Source: Palsa-504 sp963787645 (lineage in GTDB: Bacteria > Actinomycetota > Actinomycetes > Streptosporangiales > Streptosporangiaceae). Taken from it: DNA of 64,000 bases. Below are positions 1 to 8,411 of this stretch, piece by piece (positions within the stretch are counted from its first letter, which is position 1; each line of letters starts with the position of its first letter). The translations under genes were made by a program, and so were the position numbers. Where the stretch lies: contig CAWBDS010000003.1 of the NCBI GenBank assembly GCA_963787645.1, positions 558,001 to 622,000 of the forward strand, in the 5' to 3' direction. The notes under the pieces are model-generated. The model ran no database searches, was not told the origin of the DNA, and saw only the letters and a list, made by a program, of their open reading frames with translations.

Positions 1-2
1 AG

Positions 3-152
3 CTGATCATCGCGGTCACCGAGTGGCACAAGCGGATCCCCGACTACGAGCTCGCCACCACGGAACAGCTCTACGAGCGCGGCCAGCAGCTGTCCATCAG
101 CCGGCTGCCTCTGCGCTGGGACGCCCAGCACCGTGAATCCGGCCGCCAGTGA
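3..152 (+). CDS. Cytochrome P450, C-terminal end (gene starts before the window)
   Basis: Only the last 49 codons are present, ending in TGA. The peptide has the block EWHKRIPDYELA followed later by LPLRWD, which is how many actinobacterial cytochrome P450s end: a conserved helix after the haem-binding cysteine loop, then a short beta strand with L-P-L-x-W. The haem Cys and the oxygen-binding helix lie upstream of the window and cannot be checked. The gene converges on the minus-strand catabolic operon that follows, with a gap of about 25 bases, so it may serve the same pathway. The family call rests on the tail alone and the substrate is unknown. Confidence 0.7.
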   Translation: MIIAVTEWHKRIPDYELATTEQLYERGQQLSISRLPLRWDAQHRESGRQ

Positions 153-176
153 CCGCCCTGCGGTCAGCCGCTGACG

Positions 177-1088
177 TCAGGGTTCGCCGAATGGCTGATC
201 GCGCCAGCGCAGCGCGCTGCGCATGCCGTCCCGGCCGGCGATCCGCCCGAACTCGACGCTGGCCGGCGTGACGTGGAACATCGCGTCGAAGTCAGCTCCC
301 TCGAGCGCGCCGAGGCGTAGTCCGGCGATCTCGCTCCACCGGTTGATCACGTGCTTGTGCAGGGTCAGCGCGTCAAGCGGCGTGCGGGCAATGCGCCGGC
401 ACAGGCCCAAGGTCCGCTCGTCGAGCTCGGCCGCCGGAACCACCGCGTTGACCAGGCCCAGGCGGAAGGCCTCGTGCCCGCCCACGGTGTCACCGGTGAA
501 GAACAGCTCTTTCGTCCGCGCCGCTCCGATCCGCATCGGCAGCATGCCCATCGTCGGCGGGATGCCGAGCCCGCGCGCCGCCGGATGACCGAACCTGGCG
601 TCGTCGGCGGCATAGACCAGGTCGCACACGCCGATGAGGTCGAGGGCCCCGGACAGGCACAGGCCGTGCACCTGCGCGACGATCGGCTTGCGGTAGTTCC
701 AGATCGCGAGCCACCGCTCGATGCTCTCCCGCAGCCGTTCGCGATCGAGCACGAGGCCAGACTCGCCCAGCTCCGTGGCGGCGACCGTGCCGGCCTCCCG
801 GTCAGGACCGGCACCGGGCGCCGCGGTCGGCGGGCCGGAGTTGTAGACCGAGGCTCCGCTGGCCATGTCGTAGCCGGAGCAGAAGGCGCGGCCCGCCCCG
901 CGTATCCGGATCACCCGCACCCGGTCGCCGGGCCGCAGTTCGGCGAGCGCGTCCTCGAGCTCGGCGCGCAGCTGAGGGCTGAGCGCGTTGAGCTTGTCCG
1001 GCCGGTTCAGCGTGATGGTCGCTACGGCGCCATCAACGTCGAGCTCGATCGTCTCGTGCGGCACGGTCCGTCTCCTGTCGTCGGTCAT
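177..1088 (-). CDS. Enoyl-CoA hydratase/isomerase family protein
   Basis: A 303-residue crotonase-fold protein. The open frame runs further upstream, but the ATG at 1088 begins the normal N-terminus (ETIELDVDGAVATITLNRPD), and the sequence before it is Arg-rich read-through. The oxyanion-hole segment GRAFCSGYDM and the second loop VHGLCLSGALDL are visible. At the usual catalytic glutamates the second loop has Asp, and the position in FGHPAARGLG is Ala. It may therefore not be a classical hydratase; isomerase, hydrolase or another crotonase reaction is possible. It is the last gene of a minus-strand set with a CoA ligase, SDR, LLM oxidoreductase and another crotonase, consistent with degradation of an acyl-CoA substrate. 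Substrate not known. Confidence 0.85.
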   Translation of the reverse strand: MTDDRRRTVPHETIELDVDGAVATITLNRPDKLNALSPQLRAELEDALAELRPGDRVRVIRIRGAGRAFCSGYDMASGASVYNSGPPTAAPGAGPDREAGTVAATELGESGLVLDRERLRESIERWLAIWNYRKPIVAQVHGLCLSGALDLIGVCDLVYAADDARFGHPAARGLGIPPTMGMLPMRIGAARTKELFFTGDTVGGHEAFRLGLVNAVVPAAELDERTLGLCRRIARTPLDALTLHKHVINRWSEIAGLRLGALEGADFDAMFHVTPASVEFGRIAGRDGMRSALRWRDQPFGEP

Positions 1089-1132
1089 ACCTTGGCTCGA
1101 AGGGCGGCTGCGCGGGCGTTTGGTGATGGAAA

Positions 1133-2219
1133 TCAGCGCTGGCCGCCGCGGGCGCTCCGGCTGGTCCGGTCGCGGACCGCCGGGATGACCTGTTCGGCGT
1201 GGACGGTCAGCGCTGCGCGCATCAGCCCGGGGTCCATGCCGGGCCAGTACAGCCGGGCGATGAAGTGGAACGGGTGATCGCCGGCGGCCGCCGCGTAAGC
1301 GGCGATGCCGTCGGCGACTCCGGTGGGCGGGCCGACGAGCGCGCCGGCCCGGATCTTGGCCCGCGCTGCCTCGGTGATCGGCGGCTGGACGGCCGGCTTC
1401 GGGCGGGTCCCGTACGGGGCGCCGGTCATGTCGCCGTACTTCCACTCCGAGTAGTGCAGGTGCGGTTCGACCAGGCGCCACGCGTCCTGCGCGGCGGGCC
1501 AGGCGAACACCGGGCAGTGCACCGCAACGCTCAGTGCGGCCGGATCACGGCCGGCCGCGCTCGCCTCGGCGTCGAGGAGCGCGATCTGCTGGGCGAATTC
1601 GGCCGGGCTCACCCGGGCCGCGATCAGCCCGTCCGCCACCCGGGCGGTGCGACGGAGCCCGGCCCGGCTGCGGGCGCCGATCCAGACCGGCGGGCCGCCC
1701 GCCTGATGGGGCTTGGGGGTGACCGTCACCGGAACCGCGCCGGGTGACCTCCCGGAAACCGGTCCGCCCGACCATCCGGCGCGCAGGGTCGCGATGACCT
1801 GGTCCATGACCGCCCCGAGGCCGTCCCGGATCCGGCCGAAGCCGTCGAACTCTTCGTCACGGTAGCCCGCACCCATACCGAGTACGAGCCGCCCGGCCGA
1901 GATCAGGTCGACCGTCGCGGAGTCCTCGGCCAGTCGCAGCGGGTCGTAGAACGGTGCCAGCAGCACGCCGGTGCCGATGGCGATCCGCGTGGTGCGGGCC
2001 GCGATGGCGGCGGCGGCCGGCAGCAGGCTGGGCATGTACCCGTCGTCGACGAAGTGGTGCTCGGAGAGCCAGAACGGCGTCAAGTCCCAGATCCTCGGCG
2101 ACGACGCAGAGATCGAGGAGGTCGGCGTAGATCTCGGTGTCCGACCGGCCGTCGCGCGGATCGTGCTGTGCGCTGATCATGCCGAGCCCGAAACTGAGGC
2201 CGGGCGCCAGCGGGCTCAC
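1133..2219 (-). CDS. LLM-class flavin/F420-dependent oxidoreductase, frameshifted
   Basis: Luciferase-like monooxygenase fold. The main reading frame (stop at 1133) starts only at LSEHHFVDDGYMPSLL, which lies inside the family's N-terminal region. The missing part, SFGLGMISAQHD to AEDLGLDAV, is in another frame directly upstream. Joining the two requires removing one base near 2083, where the gene reads GTTCTGG and GTCTGG would restore DAV-WLSEHH. The restored start is a GTG at 2219 whose GTGA overlaps the stop of the preceding crotonase gene. The family uses FMN or coenzyme F420H2 for hydride transfer or Baeyer-Villiger-type oxidation. Here it sits in a catabolic operon. As sequenced it cannot make a full protein. 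Confidence 0.8.
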
Positions 2220-3009
2220 GGGGCGTCCTGCTTTCCGGATCCGCGCGGTTGGCTCCACCGCGCGGGCCGTTCTCGGCCAGGGCGCGCGCGCCCTCCGCGG
2301 CGTCCGGGTGGGCCTGCTGCCGGGCCACGTCCGCCCACGCCTGCGCGAGCTGGGTGCCCAGCGCCGCACGGTGCAGGCGCCGCAGGGCGGCCACGGTCGC
2401 CTGGACGGCGGCGGGCGACTGGGCAGCGACGCCGGCGGCGATCTCGCTGACGCGCGGGCCCAGTTCGCCGGCCGGGACGACCTCGCTCACCAGGCCGGCC
2501 GACAGCGCCTGGCCGGCCGGCATCCGGAAGCCGCTGCCGGAAAGGAACAACCGGGCGACCGCCGCAGCGGAGCACTTCTCCGCGAGGGCCAGCGCGACCG
2601 GGGTGCCGAGCTGCCCCACGCTGACGTGGGGATCGCTGAACCAGGCCTGGTCCGAGGCGATCGCCAGGTCGGCGTCGGCCAGCAGCCGGAGCCCGGCGCC
2701 GAGGCACGGCCCGTTGACGGCCGCGATTACCGGGACGTCGACGCAGGCACCGGGGCAGAACTCGATCCGTCCGCGATGGCCTCCGGCCGGGGCGGTCATG
2801 GCCGCCAGGTCGGCCACGTCGGCGCCGGCGCAGAACGCCCGCCCACTGCCGGTGACCACGATGCAGCGGACCTCGGCGTCGCGGCGCACCCCGGCCCAGA
2901 GCTCAGCCAGGTCCCGCTGCAGGCTCAGGCTGAGGGCATTGAGCTGGTGAGGGCGATGCAGCGTTACGGTGAGCACGCCGTCGCGCAGCTCCGTGATTAC
3001 CTCACTCAT
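2216..3009 (-). CDS. Enoyl-CoA hydratase/isomerase family protein, C-terminal frameshift
   Basis: Crotonase-fold protein starting at ATG 3009 (MSEVITELRDGVLTVTLHRP). It shows the oxyanion-hole segments GRAFCAGADVADL and NGPCLGAGLRLLADAD. Both usual catalytic Glu positions are replaced (Arg in the second loop, His in FSDPHVSVG). After AEGARALAEN the frame turns into low-complexity run-on to 2080. Adding one C near 2275 (AACGG to AACCGG) restores a normal tail, RPARWSQPRGSGKQDAP, ending at the TGA 2218-2216, which overlaps the GTG of the next gene. The start overlaps the stop of the CoA-ligase gene by 8 bases, so the genes are translationally coupled. Reaction unknown. Confidence 0.8.
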
Positions 3010-4531
3010 GCCGGGCTGCCGTCTGCACGGCGGCCGCGTCCAGGGCGAGTTGGCGTACGCCTGCTTTTACTACCTTGCCGGACGCGGTACGGGCCAGCGG
3101 CTCGGTGCGGACGACGAACAACTTAGGGCACTTGTAGTCGGCTAGGTAGCCGCGGGCATGGGCGAGCACGCGCCCGCGGTCGATCCCCGCCGGGCCGGCC
3201 ACTACGACCGCGACCACCTCTTCGCCCCAGCGCGCGGACGGAACTCCTACCACCGCGACATCCTCCACCCCGGGCGCGGCCCGCAGGACGTGCTCCACCT
3301 CGGCCGGGTATACGTTCAGGCCGCCGGTGATGATCAGGTCCTTCGAGCGTCCCGCGATCTCGTAGAATCCGTCCTCGTCGGCGACGGCGAGGTCCCCGGT
3401 CCACAGCCAGCCGGCCCGCAGCGCCTGCGCCGTGGCTTCCGGTTCCTTCCAGTAGCCCTGCATGACCTGAGGCCCGCGCAGCACGATCTCGCCTACCTGC
3501 CCGGGCGGCACCGCCTCGCCCGCTGGCCCGGTCTCACCACTGCCGGGCGTGACGAGGCGGACCTCGGCGTAGAAGCTGGGGCGGCCGCACTTGCCGAAGC
3601 GATGCGCGTCTTGCGGGGCCAAGGTGAAGCCGGCGCCGGCGGACTCGGTCAAGCCATATCCCTGCGTCAGCGGGACGCCCCGCTCCAGCCAGCCCTGCAT
3701 CAGGCCGCTCGACACCGGGGCGGCGCCCGTGCGGGCCAGCCGGAGCGAGGACAGGTCAGCCGTGGCCCAGCGCGGGTGGTCGAGCATCCGGTGGCACATC
3801 ACGGGCACGCCGTGGAAAAGCGTCGCCCGGCACGATTCGATCAGGCCGAACACGGTATCGGCGTCGAACCCCGAGACCAGCACGAGTTCGCCGCCGCAGT
3901 GCGCGAGGGCGGTGGCGACGTTGAGGCCACCGGTGAAGCACAGCGGCATCGGCGAGACCATGACGTCGTCGTGGGAGTAGTGGTGGATCAAGATGGGATC
4001 CATCGAGGTCCACAAGAAGGCGGCCTGAGTGTGCAATACCGCCCGCGGGGTGCCGGTGCTGCCCGAGGTGAAGAGCAAGAAACCGCCGTCGTCCCGGCCG
4101 GCCGACGCCGGGTGGTTCCGGCGCGGCGCGTCGTGCGGCCAGTCGGCCCGCCACAGCACCCGGTCCGCGGGCAGCCGCAGGCCTGCGCTGGCCACGAGGC
4201 CGGCGAAGCTCTCGTCGACCGTGAGGGCGCTCAGCCCGGCGTGCCCGGCCGCGAACCCGAGCTCGGTCGCAGCGTAGCGGATGTTGAACGGGACGAAGAT
4301 CGCGCCGATCCGCGAAGCCGCGTGCAGGGTGACGATGAACTCCACGCAGTTCGGCATGAGGCAGCCGACCCGGTCGCCGGCTCCGACGCCGAGGGAACCG
4401 AGATGCCACGCGAGCACGTCAACCCGCCGGTCGAGCTCGTTCCAGGTCACGGTCTCGCCATCACAAGTGACGGCCGGGAATCCGCCCCGCAGTTCCGCCC
4501 ACTTCCTGACCCACCAGTGGCTCGCCTGCAA
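3002..4531 (-). CDS. AMP-dependent acyl-CoA synthetase/ligase
   Basis: A 509-residue ANL-superfamily enzyme that activates a carboxylic acid as acyl-AMP and then as the CoA thioester. Visible motifs, in order: the phosphate-binding loop LLFTSGSTGTPRAV, the A5-type motif GYGLTES, the motif WLWTGDLAVADEDGFYEI, the hinge GRSKDLIITGG with LNVYPAEVE, and the C-terminal catalytic lysine in TASGKVVKAG. Length is normal for the family. It precedes and overlaps the crotonase gene, so it probably supplies the CoA ester used by the rest of the operon. The acid is not identifiable; a medium-chain, steroid-side-chain or terpenoid acid would fit an actinomycete operon with P450 and LLM enzymes. Confidence 0.9.
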   Translation of the reverse strand: MQASHWWVRKWAELRGGFPAVTCDGETVTWNELDRRVDVLAWHLGSLGVGAGDRVGCLMPNCVEFIVTLHAASRIGAIFVPFNIRYAATELGFAAGHAGLSALTVDESFAGLVASAGLRLPADRVLWRADWPHDAPRRNHPASAGRDDGGFLLFTSGSTGTPRAVLHTQAAFLWTSMDPILIHHYSHDDVMVSPMPLCFTGGLNVATALAHCGGELVLVSGFDADTVFGLIESCRATLFHGVPVMCHRMLDHPRWATADLSSLRLARTGAAPVSSGLMQGWLERGVPLTQGYGLTESAGAGFTLAPQDAHRFGKCGRPSFYAEVRLVTPGSGETGPAGEAVPPGQVGEIVLRGPQVMQGYWKEPEATAQALRAGWLWTGDLAVADEDGFYEIAGRSKDLIITGGLNVYPAEVEHVLRAAPGVEDVAVVGVPSARWGEEVVAVVVAGPAGIDRGRVLAHARGYLADYKCPKLFVVRTEPLARTASGKVVKAGVRQLALDAAAVQTAARHE

Positions 4532-4572
4532 CCTCTCGTCCTCTCCTGACCGGACCGCGGCGCCCAGCCCGC

Positions 4573-5325
4573 CTACAGGCGCGTGCTGAGCCCGCCGTCG
4601 ACGATGAGGGTCTGGCCGGTGACCCAGCGCGAGTCCTCGCTGGCGAAGAACAGCAGCGCGCTGGTCAAGTCCCGGGGCTGGCCTTTGACGGGAACGGCCG
4701 CCCGGGCGACCATCACCTCCTGGGCGGCTTCGGAGACGGTGGCCAGCGTGGCCTCGGTGAAGACCAGACCGGGCGCGATCGCGTTGACGGTGATGCCGTG
4801 CCGGCCGAGTTCACGGGCGAAGCCCTGGGTGATGCCGAGCAGGGCGACCTTGCTGACGGCATAGGCGCCGCCACCGCCCAGGTAGGCGCCGACCGAGGCC
4901 TGGTTGATGATCCGGCCGTAGTGCTGTCCGATCATCATCGGCGCGAAGGCCTGGGTGCACAGGAGCACGCCCTCGACGTTGACCGCGAACACCTTCCGCC
5001 AGTACTCGATGTCCACCTCCAGCTGCGAGTCCAGCCGGATCGAGTGGTAGAGCGCGGCGTTGTTCACCAGGACATGCACGGTACCGAATGCGGACCTGAC
5101 GTCGGCCGCCAGCCGCCGCACGCTGTCCTGGTCGCTGACATCAGCGGTGAATGCGGCGGCGCGCCTCTGCTCTTTCTCGATCAGGTCGGCTGTCTCCACG
5201 GCGCCAGCCGGGTCGAGGTCGGCGACCGCGACGGCGAAGCCGACCCTGGCCAAGGCGAGGGCGTACTCCCTGCCGATTCCCCGGCCCGACCCGGTGACCA
5301 CCGCCACCTGCTGCTCAGCGCCCAC
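4573..5325 (-). CDS. Short-chain dehydrogenase/reductase (SDR)
   Basis: Classical SDR of 250 residues using NAD(P). It has the Rossmann motif TGSGRGIG near the N-terminus, NNAA in the middle, the catalytic triad region with Ser before YAVSK (Tyr and Lys of YxxxK), and the C-terminal WVTGQTLIVDGG block. The open frame extends to 5388, but I prefer GTG 5325: a GAGG ribosome-binding sequence lies 6 bases upstream, and the protein then starts at the usual distance from the Rossmann strand. It is the first gene of the minus-strand operon, 42 bases before the CoA ligase. It likely oxidises a hydroxyacyl intermediate or reduces a ketone in that pathway. Confidence 0.88.
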   Translation of the reverse strand: MGAEQQVAVVTGSGRGIGREYALALARVGFAVAVADLDPAGAVETADLIEKEQRRAAAFTADVSDQDSVRRLAADVRSAFGTVHVLVNNAALYHSIRLDSQLEVDIEYWRKVFAVNVEGVLLCTQAFAPMMIGQHYGRIINQASVGAYLGGGGAYAVSKVALLGITQGFARELGRHGITVNAIAPGLVFTEATLATVSEAAQEVMVARAAVPVKGQPRDLTSALLFFASEDSRWVTGQTLIVDGGLSTRL

Positions 5326-5517
5326 AGCTAACCTCAGTTCATTATTATGATTAGCCGAGATATTATCAAGGCGGGGCGCGCATGTCACCTGTGCGGAGGA
5401 TCAATGGGCCGCGCCAGAAGGGCGAACGGGCGTCCCGTCAGCCATAGCGACTGCACCCTCGCGCGGCGCTGTTCGAGACCCGCCAGTTGCTCGGCGTAGC
5501 GGCATCGGAAGGACCAG

Positions 5518-6108
5518 ATGATGCAGGTTTTCCTCGAGACGGACCGATTGGTACTTCGCCAGTTCAGCATGGATGATGCGGACAACCTGGTGGACCTGGA
5601 TGCCGATCCCGATGTCATGCGCTTCGTCACCGGCGGGATTCCCACGTCTCGCGCTGAGATCGAGAATGAGGTCCTGCCCGCGTTCCTCGGCTATTACCAG
5701 CGGTATGAGAGCTTTGGATTCTGGGCGGTCATCGAGAAGGCCACTGGGGAATTCCTGGGATGGTTCCATTTCCGGCCGCGCGAGGATGCTGTTCCCGGCG
5801 AGGTCGAGCTTGGTTACCGGCTGCGCAAGTCAGCCTGGGGTAAAGGGTATGCCACCGAGGGGTCGCGTGCGCTGATCCGCAAGGGCTTCACCGAGTCCGG
5901 CGTGCAGCGCGTGGTCGCGGAGGCGATGGCGGTCAATCAGGCCTCGCGGCGGGTGATGGAGAAGGCGGGCCTGGCGCTGGTGCGGACCTTCCATCAGCCC
6001 TGGCCTTACCCTATCGACGGCGACCAGTTCGGCGATGTGGAGTATGCGCTGGATCGAGCCGGCTGGCAGCAGGATCAGACCGACACCAGTGACTACCCGT
6101 CGGCGTAA
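5518..6108 (+). CDS. GNAT-family N-acetyltransferase (RimJ/RimL type)
   Basis: A 196-residue protein beginning MMQVFLETDRLVLRQF, the typical start of the RimJ/RimL branch (TxRLxLR). The acetyl-CoA-binding segment LRKSAWGKGYATEGSRAL and the C-terminal NQASRRVMEKAGL are present, so it looks functional. It would transfer an acetyl group to an amine (protein N-terminus, small molecule or antibiotic); the substrate cannot be told. A decayed second copy lies 1.6 kb downstream, beyond the IS110 transposase. The 20 bases before the start, including GGAAGG, are shared by both copies. Confidence 0.88.
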   Translation: MMQVFLETDRLVLRQFSMDDADNLVDLDADPDVMRFVTGGIPTSRAEIENEVLPAFLGYYQRYESFGFWAVIEKATGEFLGWFHFRPREDAVPGEVELGYRLRKSAWGKGYATEGSRALIRKGFTESGVQRVVAEAMAVNQASRRVMEKAGLALVRTFHQPWPYPIDGDQFGDVEYALDRAGWQQDQTDTSDYPSA

Positions 6109-6247
6109 GACCGGCGTAACGGAACCGGCCGGACTCGTCCAAGTTCCCGCGTTTGCATCAGTCTTGCCATCCGCAGGCCAGATACTGATGGCCGTGACCC
6201 ATCGAACCACAGTCATCGCGGCTACTTATGTCTGTAAGGCCGCTTAG

Positions 6248-6469
6248 GTCTTTCAAGACCGCCTGGGCCGGCGCAGGCTCGGGTGAGGTGGCCGGCCGGA
6301 CGCTCTCTTCGCGGCTGCCCGCTCGTTTGGCTGAGCGTGGCTCTTTCATGGCATGCGTTCTGGCCGGGCACCGAAGCGAGGCGTGGCTCAAGAAGGGTTT
6401 GCTCAGCTCGAAGTAGCGTTGCCCGTCCTCGCTGACAACACACACCAGCGTGAACGAGGAGGCCAGGCA
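6248..6469 (+). other. Non-coding left end of the IS110 element, possible bridge-RNA region
   Basis: No convincing gene is seen between the GNAT stop (6108) and the transposase start. The stretch contains a small inverted repeat at 6248-6261. Just before the transposase, at 6426-6460, there is a nested stem: TCCTCG pairs with CGAGGA, and an overlapping inner CGCTG pairs with CAGCG. The ribosome-binding sequence GAGGAGG of the transposase falls within or beside this stem. In IS110-type elements such as IS621 the corresponding end is transcribed as a bridge RNA that chooses target and donor sites. Assigning that role here is inference from position and structure. Confidence 0.35.
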
Positions 6470-7690
6470 ATGGACCGGGTGATCATCGGGGTGGATCCCC
6501 ACAAGCTGTCCGTGACGATCGAGGCCCGGGACGCCCGGGAGATCTTGCGGGCGACGGGCCGGTTCGGCACTGATACCCGCAGCTACCGTCAGCTGCTGGC
6601 GGTCGCGCGGCAATGGCCGCTGCGGATCTGGGCGGTGGAAGGCGCGAACGGGATCGGGCGCCCGCTGGCGCAGCGGCTCCTGGCCGACGGGGAACGGGTG
6701 CTGGACGTGCCCGCCAAGCTGGCCGCCCGCGCCCGCGTGTTCGGCACCGGCCAGGGACGCAAGACCGACGCGGCCGACGCGCACGCCATCGTGATGGTCG
6801 CTTTGCGCGACAAGGGACTGCGGGAACTGCGCATCGATCCCGAGCTGACGGTACTGCGGATGCTGTGCGACCGGCGCGACGAGCTGTCCCGCGCGCGGGC
6901 GCAGGCCCTGAACCGGCTGCACCGCCTGTTCCTGGGGCTGCTGGCGGGCGGGGCGCCGGTGAAGAAGTCCGCCAGCCAGTACCGGGCCCTGCTGGCGACG
7001 GTGCGTCCTCGTGACCTGGCCGGGAAGACCTGCCGGCGGATGGCCGCGGAGGAGCTGGAAGACCTCGAGCGGCTCGACGTCAAGCTGAAGGCCATGAAGG
7101 CCGAGCTCAAGGCGGCGGTCCTGGCGACCGGGTTGCACCTGATGGACATCCACGGGATCGGGCCGGCGGGAGCTGCCCGGATCCTGGCCGACGTCGGGGA
7201 CGTCACCCGGTTCCCCAGCCGCAGCCACTTCGCTTCCTGGAACGGCACCGCCCCGGTCGATGCCTCCAGCGGGCAGCACACCCGGCACCGGCTCTCCCGG
7301 GCCGGGAACCGGCGGATCAATCACGTGCTCTACATGGCCGGGATCGTCCAGCTCCGCAACGACACCCCCGGCCGCGCCTATTACCGGCGCAAGCTCCAGC
7401 AGTCCAAGACCTCCACGGAAGCGATGCGCGCCCTGCGGCGGCGCCTGTCCGACGCCGTCTACCGCCAGCTCGTCACCGACGCCGCCACCCGCCGGGCCGC
7501 CCAGCAGGGCAGCCCGGAAGAGCCCTCCACGGGCGCGCCGTGGTCCAGCCCGGCGACCCCCGCGGCCCCGGCAGCTGCCACATCACGACGGCGCGCCGGA
7601 GGTGTCAACGTGGAGCGCCCTACTGGACGAACGACATTGACACCGACCAGCGCCGTCGCACGCTCGACAGCTTCGGGACCGCGCACTTGA
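6470..7690 (+). CDS. IS110-family transposase (DEDD type)
   Basis: A 406-residue recombinase. The start is ATG 6470 (MDRVIIGVDPHK), preceded by GAGGAGG; the longer open frame upstream has no homology. The N-terminal RuvC-like domain shows Asp in IIGVDPHK, Glu in WAVEGAN and the Asp pair in KTDAADAHAI. The C-terminal Tnp_20 domain is recognisable from MDIHGIGPAGAARILADVGD, SWNGTAPVDASSG (where the catalytic serine is expected) and RRINHVLYMAG. After LSDAVYRQLV a roughly 60-residue Ala/Pro/Arg-rich tail looks unstructured. No frameshift or stop is seen, so the enzyme may be active. Confidence 0.92.
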   Translation: MDRVIIGVDPHKLSVTIEARDAREILRATGRFGTDTRSYRQLLAVARQWPLRIWAVEGANGIGRPLAQRLLADGERVLDVPAKLAARARVFGTGQGRKTDAADAHAIVMVALRDKGLRELRIDPELTVLRMLCDRRDELSRARAQALNRLHRLFLGLLAGGAPVKKSASQYRALLATVRPRDLAGKTCRRMAAEELEDLERLDVKLKAMKAELKAAVLATGLHLMDIHGIGPAGAARILADVGDVTRFPSRSHFASWNGTAPVDASSGQHTRHRLSRAGNRRINHVLYMAGIVQLRNDTPGRAYYRRKLQQSKTSTEAMRALRRRLSDAVYRQLVTDAATRRAAQQGSPEEPSTGAPWSSPATPAAPAAATSRRRAGGVNVERPTGRTTLTPTSAVARSTASGPRT

Positions 7691-7695
7691 CAAAT

Positions 7696-7710
7696 CCCTT
7701 CATAGAAGGG
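7696..7710. repeat. Short perfect hairpin at the right end of the IS110 element
   Basis: CCCTTC and GAAGGG separated by ATA form a perfect 6-bp stem, starting 5 bases after the transposase stop codon. It could be part of the recombination end of the element or a weak transcript terminator. No run of T follows, so a terminator is less likely. Confidence 0.4.
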
Positions 7711-7755
7711 AGCCATGAGCGGACGTGGGTAGCGTGGCGGTATCGGAAGGACCGG

Positions 7756-8176
7756 ATGATGCAGGTTTTCCTTGGGACGGACCGGTTGGTGTTGCGGCAG
7801 TCCACCTTGGCCGATGCGGACAATCTGGTGAACCTGGATGCCGATTCCGATGTCATGCGCTTTGTCACTGGCAGGATATCCGCGTCCCGCGAGGAGATCG
7901 AGGATGAGGTCCTGCCCGCATTCCTCGGTTATTACCAGCGGTACGAGGGCTACGGGTTCTGGGCGGCTATCGAGAAGGCAACCGGGAATTCCTGGGATGG
8001 TTCCATTTCCGGCCGCGTGACGGTGCCGCTCCCGGCGAGGCCGAACTTGGTACCGGCTGCGCAAGTCAGCCTGGGGCTGGCCTTACCCCATCGACGGCGA
8101 CCAGTTCGGCGCGGTGGAGTACGCGCTGGACGAGACCGGATGCCAGCAGGACATCGCCGCCGGCAGCTCAGCCTGA
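7756..8176 (+). pseudogene. Degenerate second copy of the GNAT acetyltransferase
   Basis: The first about 75 codons closely match the intact GNAT gene at 5518 (MMQVFLGTDRLVLRQ to YGFWAAIEKATG). At the segment corresponding to GEFLGWF, one G of a GGGG run is missing, giving a frameshift. Further on, a segment of about 170 bases is deleted: the DNA jumps from CAGCCTGGGG straight to CTGGCCTTACCCCATCGACGG, which joins the acetyl-CoA-binding region to the C-terminus. The last part again matches the intact copy and ends at TGA 8176. The copy cannot encode a working enzyme. Together with the intact copy it shows an old duplication around the IS110 element. Confidence 0.85.
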
Positions 8177-8238
8177 TCGACGGGCACCTAGAGATGCGCA
8201 TGTCCGATCTGAGCTTACGCGGGGCAGCTAGCCTGCAC

Positions 8239-8256
8239 GAGCCGGCTGGCCGGCTC
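8239..8256. other. Hairpin in the gap before the CorA-like gene
   Basis: GAGCCGG and CCGGCTC, separated by CTGG, form a perfect 7-bp stem about 155 bases before the CorA-like start codon. It follows the GNAT relic and may end transcription from that side or lie in the transporter leader. No known riboswitch class was recognised in the 235-base gap. Confidence 0.35.
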
Positions 8257-8411
8257 GGTGGTCAGCCCGGCGGCTCGGCCGGCGTTTGCGTCGCGATAGG
8301 CCAGGGAGCTGGCCTGTCTCTCGTGTGTGGGGCCGCGTGGCGATGGTAGATGACACTCTGACGGGGCGTGCCCGTTTGCCGCCGGCCCGCCGCTGAAGTG
8401 AGGAGAACCCG

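Larger units (their letters stand above)
6241..7712 (+). mobile_element. IS110-family insertion sequence (ends approximate)
   Basis: Defined by the DEDD transposase gene plus structured non-coding flanks. IS110 elements lack long terminal inverted repeats, so the ends are estimates. I placed the left end near the short inverted repeat at 6248-6261 (GGTCTT, 2-base loop, AAGACC), and the right end just after the CCCTTC/GAAGGG hairpin at 7696-7710. It lies between an intact and a degenerate GNAT gene. IS110-family members encode a bridge RNA in a non-coding end, and the roughly 220 bases before the transposase are the place to look here. The only interruption seen is the neighbouring GNAT decay, which is not a clean insertion into that gene. 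Confidence 0.65.

Noticed and set aside
3158..4549. Plus-strand open frame of 463 codons opposite the acyl-CoA ligase
   Set aside because: Antisense shadow of a gene with clear ANL motifs, and no start signal.
6353..6469. Upstream extension of the transposase start to 6353
   Set aside because: The sequence before MDRVIIGVDPHK shows no family similarity, and a strong GAGGAGG sits right before ATG 6470.
7696..7710. Rho-independent terminator of the transposase
   Set aside because: Stem of 6 bp with a 3-base loop and no T-run; more likely part of the element end.
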